From positions 1-8,866 of the forward strand of contig JBCDBY010000194.1 of the NCBI GenBank assembly GCA_039182715.1: a stretch of 8,866 nucleotides of DNA, given 5' to 3'. The notes below the pieces were generated by a model, which searched no databases, had not been told where the DNA came from, and saw only the letters and a list, made by a program, of their open reading frames with translations. This stretch comes from JBCDBY01 sp039182715 (GTDB taxonomy: Bacteria > Planctomycetota > PLA2). The translations under genes were made by a program, and so were the position numbers. The stretch's first letter is position 1. Each line of letters opens with the position of its first letter. This document shows, one piece after another, positions 6,215 to 8,866 of the stretch.

Positions 6215-7500
6215 ACCGCGTTGTCGAGTTCGGTCGTGTCGGTGCGTCCCTCCGGCATCATCGCGTCCGGCACGATCGTCACGCGCAGCGTGAGCAGGCG
6301 CGCATCGCCGAGTTCGACGCGCGCCGGGGCGGGCGCCTTGCCGCCCTCGACGATGCCGGAATTCCAGACCTCCTTGCCGTCGAGCTCGATCCGGAAGACG
6401 ACGCTGCCGGTGCCGCCGCCGCGCCCGTATGCGGGGCCGAGCACCTCATCGTCGATGCCGCCCGCCACGTCGAGCGCACGGAACGATCCGTCGAGCTTCC
6501 AGGTGATCGCGGTCGCCGGGCGCACGCCGATCCCCTTGAAGTAGCGGCGGCCCTGCACGCGGATCGGTCCGCCGTCCGGGCTCGCGTCCGTGCGCACCGG
6601 GCAGAGGAAATCGAGCATGACGGCCCGCGACGGTCCCTCGGGGATCGGGAAGAAGGGCGCGCGCTCGACCGTTTCCGGCGCGCGGTCGGAGAGATACTCG
6701 AAGCGCCCACCGCGGAAGCCGAGCGACACGAGGTGTGACGTCGGGGCGCGGACCAGCAGCCCGCCGCCGAGCTTGCCGGTCACCTCGCCGCGCGCTATGC
6801 GGAAGCCGTCGCCGAGCACCAGCGTGCTGCCGTCGTGCAGCCGCGCGACCGCCTGCAGGCCGTCGGTGGGCTTGCCCGGATCGTTTTCGACGAAGAGCGC
6901 GGCGAGCTGGTTGAAGGGGATCGTGCGGGCACCAAGATCGCCTCGATCGATGCGAACGCCCGCTTCATCGAAGGATTCGACGGTCCCGGTGACGCGCGAA
7001 CCGTCCAGGCGATACGCCGCATCCTCGTCCGGGACGCGCACGAGGCGCGATGCGCCCGGCACCCGCGCTCCGGCGACCCGGCGGATCTCCAGCACCTCCT
7101 CGATCGGAACCTGCAGAGCCTGCGCGCCGCGCGCGAGCGCGGGACTGGTCAGCAGCAGGTGGTCCGGGCGGCCCGCACCGAGCGTGCCGCGCAGACGTGA
7201 GCCGTCGAGCAGCACGACCTCGAAGGGGCGCAGGTTCTCCGGCGGCGGCTTCGGGATGGGCAGCGAAACGGCCTCGATCACCTCATCGATGCGCATTTCG
7301 ACGACTTTCCCGTCCGCGTTCTGGACGGTCATGCGTTTTCCGTCCGATGCGAGCGAGATGCCGCGCACCGGCTCGGCGTCCTGCAGCCGGGTCACGACGA
7401 CGTCGGCCCGGACGGAAGTAGCGAAGGAGCCCAACAGGATGCAAACGAACCGGAGAAGCACAGCCGAAATTATAGGGTCCGGGGGTGCGCTTGCCCGCAC
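6187..7500 (-). CDS. Exported NPCBM-domain protein with tandem small barrel-like repeats
   Basis: This secreted protein of up to 437 residues probably binds carbohydrate or envelope surfaces. A hydrophobic stretch (residues 14-28) ends in Val-Arg-Ala before Asp33, a likely signal-peptidase site. Residues 34-270 hold about four copies of a module with a strand, a D-G-[SK] turn and a strand (SDGKRMTV, LDGSRLRGTL, LDGSRVTGTV, HDGSTLVLG), each followed by an I-[DP]-x-[VL] stretch. Residues 290-437 fit an NPCBM domain: a buried Cys (FLCPV), YFKGIGV, ALDVAGGIDDEV, VVFRIELDGKEVWNSG and a C-terminal DNAVWVRPLLI strand. Coordinates show the longest frame, from a GTG at 7500. A later GTG at 7459-7461 may be the real start, since a TATAAT lies between the two and the shorter product begins directly with the signal peptide (MLLRFVCILLG). 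It is the first gene of the five-gene cluster and overlaps the VWA gene by 28 nt. No catalytic domain is visible. Confidence 0.85.
   Translation of the reverse strand: MRASAPPDPIISAVLLRFVCILLGSFATSVRADVVVTRLQDAEPVRGISLASDGKRMTVQNADGKVVEMRIDEVIEAVSLPIPKPPPENLRPFEVVLLDGSRLRGTLGAGRPDHLLLTSPALARGAQALQVPIEEVLEIRRVAGARVPGASRLVRVPDEDAAYRLDGSRVTGTVESFDEAGVRIDRGDLGARTIPFNQLAALFVENDPGKPTDGLQAVARLHDGSTLVLGDGFRIARGEVTGKLGGGLLVRAPTSHLVSLGFRGGRFEYLSDRAPETVERAPFFPIPEGPSRAVMLDFLCPVRTDASPDGGPIRVQGRRYFKGIGVRPATAITWKLDGSFRALDVAGGIDDEVLGPAYGRGGGTGSVVFRIELDGKEVWNSGIVEGGKAPAPARVELGDARLLTLRVTIVPDAMMPEGRTDTTELDNAVWVRPLLIR
7469..7497 (-). promoter_or_regulatory. Candidate sigma-70-type promoter for the minus-strand cluster
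   Basis: On the minus strand a perfect TATAAT (7474-7469) stands out in very GC-rich DNA. The hexamer 17 nt upstream, CGGGCA (7497-7492), matches TTGACA at only 3 of 6 positions. Transcription would begin about 7462-7460, inside the longest reading frame of the NPCBM gene and at or next to an in-frame GTG at 7461, implying a nearly leaderless mRNA. Confidence 0.45.
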
Positions 7501-7519
7501 GGGACCCCGACGCTAGGAT
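7491..7519 (+). promoter_or_regulatory. Candidate sigma-70-type promoter for the phosphatase-sigma factor pair
   Basis: TTGCCC (7491-7496) and TAGGAT (7514-7519) are separated by exactly 17 nt; each matches its consensus at 4 of 6 positions. Transcription would start near 7526, leaving a leader of about 54 nt that contains a GC-rich stretch (7549-7562). Its -35 hexamer shares bases 7492-7496 with the -35 region of the opposing candidate promoter. Confidence 0.4.
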
Positions 7520-7579
7520 TTCAGGCCTGAGACGCGCAAAACCGGCGGGCCCCGGCGCCGCGCGTGCGATTAGGGTTCG

Positions 7580-8455
7580 ATGAGGATCGCGTTCGCCGCT
7601 CTTACCGACGTCGGGTTGGTCCGTCAGAACAACGAGGACACGTATGTCCTTTGTGATCTGTCGGCCGGTACCTGCTCTATGCCGCCCCCGGTTTCGACCG
7701 AGGGGGCGACCGACGCCGAAGGTCTGGGCGTACTCTTCGCGGTCGCCGACGGCATGGGCGGCGCCCTCGCCGGTGAAGTCGCCTCGCAGATGGCGGTCGA
7801 GACTCTGGCCGAAGCGGCGCGCGAGATCGACCCGGGCGAGTCGCGCGACGACGCCCGCGACCGCGTCACGCGCGCGATCGGCTTGGCGAACCAGCGCATC
7901 TTCGAGTCGAGCCAGTCCAACCCGCAGCAGCGCGGCATGGGGACGACCCTGACCGCGGTCCTGATGCGCGACGGCCAGGCGCACTTCTTCCAGGTCGGCG
8001 ATTCGAAGGGGTACCTCTTCCGCAACGACGACCTGCACCAGATGACGAACGCGCACTCGCTGATCGACACGTTGGTGCAGGACAACGTGATCTCCGCGGA
8101 AGACGCCGAGAACCTGCAGGGCGGCAAGAACATCATCCTGCGCGCGCTCGGCGCCGAGGACAACGTGAAGATCGACCTGAGCGGCGCGCCGCTCGGCGAG
8201 GGCGACATCGTCGTCCTCTGTTCGGACGGACTGCACGGTTGCGTGAAACAGGATCGTATCCAGGAGATCGTGCGCGGCAGCCTCGATCCCGGAAAGATCG
8301 CGGACGAACTGGTGGCCGAAGCGCGCGCCAACGGCGGGCCCGACAACATCACGGTGGGCGTCCTGGCGGTGCTCGAGGTCGAGGAGTCCGACGAACCAGC
8401 AGGGTTCGTCTCCAAGCTGACCGAGTGGTTCCGGGGCCGGAAATCCGGCGAGTAG
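7580..8455 (+). CDS. PP2C-family Ser/Thr protein phosphatase (PrpC/Stp-like)
   Basis: This 291-residue cytosolic metal-dependent phosphatase removes phosphate from Ser/Thr of proteins, usually opposing Hanks-type kinases. The PP2C motifs occur in order: RQNNEDTY (15-22; metal-linked Glu19/Asp20), ADGMGG (56-61; Asp57), GMGTTLTAV (119-127), QVGDSKGYLFR (138-148), ILRALG (186-191), CSDGLHG (214-220; Asp216) and GGPDNITV (252-259; Asp255). All expected metal-binding acids are present, so it should be active. It has no FHA, response-regulator or membrane domain. A loop of about 20 residues (29-48, Pro/Ser/Thr-rich) lies between the first two motifs. The C-terminal 20 residues end in an amphipathic, basic tail (KLTEWFRGRK) that could contact a membrane or partner. 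The ATG has AGGG 4 nt upstream. The ECF sigma factor starts 7 nt after the stop, so the two are almost certainly co-transcribed. The substrate is unknown; no kinase gene is present in the window. Confidence 0.93.
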   Translation: MRIAFAALTDVGLVRQNNEDTYVLCDLSAGTCSMPPPVSTEGATDAEGLGVLFAVADGMGGALAGEVASQMAVETLAEAAREIDPGESRDDARDRVTRAIGLANQRIFESSQSNPQQRGMGTTLTAVLMRDGQAHFFQVGDSKGYLFRNDDLHQMTNAHSLIDTLVQDNVISAEDAENLQGGKNIILRALGAEDNVKIDLSGAPLGEGDIVVLCSDGLHGCVKQDRIQEIVRGSLDPGKIADELVAEARANGGPDNITVGVLAVLEVEESDEPAGFVSKLTEWFRGRKSGE

Positions 8456-8462
8456 CGGGAAC

Positions 8463-8866
8463 TTGGCCACGCCGAATCCGTCCAATCATCCGACGGACGA
8501 GCAGCTTCTCGAGCGCGCTCGCGGCGGCGACCGCGAGGCGTTCGCGGATCTGGTTCGTCGCTACGAGACCCCGGTGTATTCCATGTCGTTCCGGATGCTT
8601 TCCCACCGCGAGGACGCGCGGGACCTCGCCCAGGAGATTTTCCTGACCGTCTACCAGAGCCTGGAGCGGTTCCGGGGGGAGGCGCAGTTCAAGACGTGGC
8701 TCTACCGGGTCACGGTGAACCGCTGCCGGGACGAGTTGCGCAAGCGCAAGACGGTCAAGCACACGCAGCCGGCGTCGCTCGCGTCGTTGGCGCCGGACGA
8801 GGAGGGGCGCGTGCCCGAGCCGCCCGGCCGCGAGCCTTCGCCCGAGGCCGCCGCGCGCGCGGCCGC
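8463..8866 (+). CDS. ECF-type RNA polymerase sigma factor, truncated by window end
   Basis: This is the N-terminal 134 residues of a group 4 (ECF, RpoE-like) sigma factor, which directs RNA polymerase to alternative promoters. The frame is open at the window edge. TDEQLLERARGGDREAFADL (11-30) is the usual start of region 2. DARDLAQEIFLTVYQSL (51-67) is region 2.2, the polymerase-binding helix. FKTWLYRVTVNRCRDELRK (76-94) covers regions 2.3-2.4, which melt and read the -10 element. Residues 98-134 are the Pro/Glu-rich linker before region 4, which lies outside the window. The start is inferred as TTG at 8463: it is the only initiation codon that keeps all of region 2, the next in-frame GTG being inside it. 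CGGGA just upstream is a weak ribosome site, and translation is probably coupled to the phosphatase ending 7 nt earlier. Whether an anti-sigma factor follows cannot be seen. Confidence 0.92.
   Translation, partial: MATPNPSNHPTDEQLLERARGGDREAFADLVRRYETPVYSMSFRMLSHREDARDLAQEIFLTVYQSLERFRGEAQFKTWLYRVTVNRCRDELRKRKTVKHTQPASLASLAPDEEGRVPEPPGREPSPEAAARAA

Noticed and set aside
3647..6544. A 965-codon open frame on the plus strand, opposite the VWA gene
   Set aside because: The product is an Arg/His/Ala-rich string with no domain pattern. It is the antisense frame produced by strong third-position GC bias in the real minus-strand gene.
7549..7562. GC-rich stretch in the phosphatase leader as a possible riboswitch
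   Set aside because: It is too short and has no conserved riboswitch core that I recognise; only simple GC pairing is possible.
7283..8485. A 400-codon minus-strand open frame opposite the phosphatase
   Set aside because: It runs through both candidate promoters and the divergent start region, and its product shows only antisense composition, while the plus strand encodes every PP2C motif in order.

Overview
The window is about 8.9 kb of very GC-rich bacterial DNA, densely coded, and most likely comes from a planctomycete or a close relative in the Planctomycetota-Verrucomicrobiota-Chlamydiota group. This placement is an inference from gene content. It rests on a 50-residue small basic protein of the TIGR04137 type, a large membrane-anchored double-VWA protein, an NPCBM-domain secreted protein, and a secreted HEAT-repeat protein with planctomycete-style N-terminal modules.

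Layout, left to right. On the plus strand are the 3' end of an ABC-transporter permease (2-394) and a secreted HEAT-repeat protein (439-1677). A convergent intergenic region (1678-1775) follows. It holds a tandem heptamer/inverted repeat and a strong hairpin that looks like a terminator in both directions. On the minus strand, reading right to left, is a compact five-gene cluster that is probably one operon: NPCBM-domain exported protein (7500-6187), double-VWA membrane protein (6214-3473, overlapping by 28 nt), pdxA (3533-2622, overlapping by 61 nt), a single-pass membrane protein with a SPOR-like C-terminus (2560-1934, 61-nt gap), and the small basic protein (1928-1776, 5-nt gap). Back on the plus strand are a PP2C-type Ser/Thr phosphatase (7580-8455) and, 7 nt after its stop, an ECF-type sigma factor (8463 to the window end, cut before region 4).

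The divergent region between the NPCBM gene and the phosphatase contains candidate promoters in both directions whose -35 regions share the same bases. On the minus side a perfect TATAAT lies just upstream of an internal GTG, which suggests that the NPCBM gene starts 39 nt later than the longest reading frame and may be translated from a nearly leaderless mRNA.

Functional reading: the minus-strand cluster mixes envelope proteins (NPCBM, VWA, SPOR-like) with housekeeping genes (pyridoxal phosphate synthesis; a probable translation- or nucleic-acid-linked basic protein). The plus-strand pair is a signalling unit in which a protein phosphatase is co-transcribed with an alternative sigma factor. 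I see no CRISPR array, tRNA, rRNA, transposase, phage gene or recognised defence system. No gene-free stretch is longer than about 125 bases. Nothing here is clearly a new system; the most useful points are the short basic-protein gene, the divergent promoter arrangement and the repeat/terminator region.
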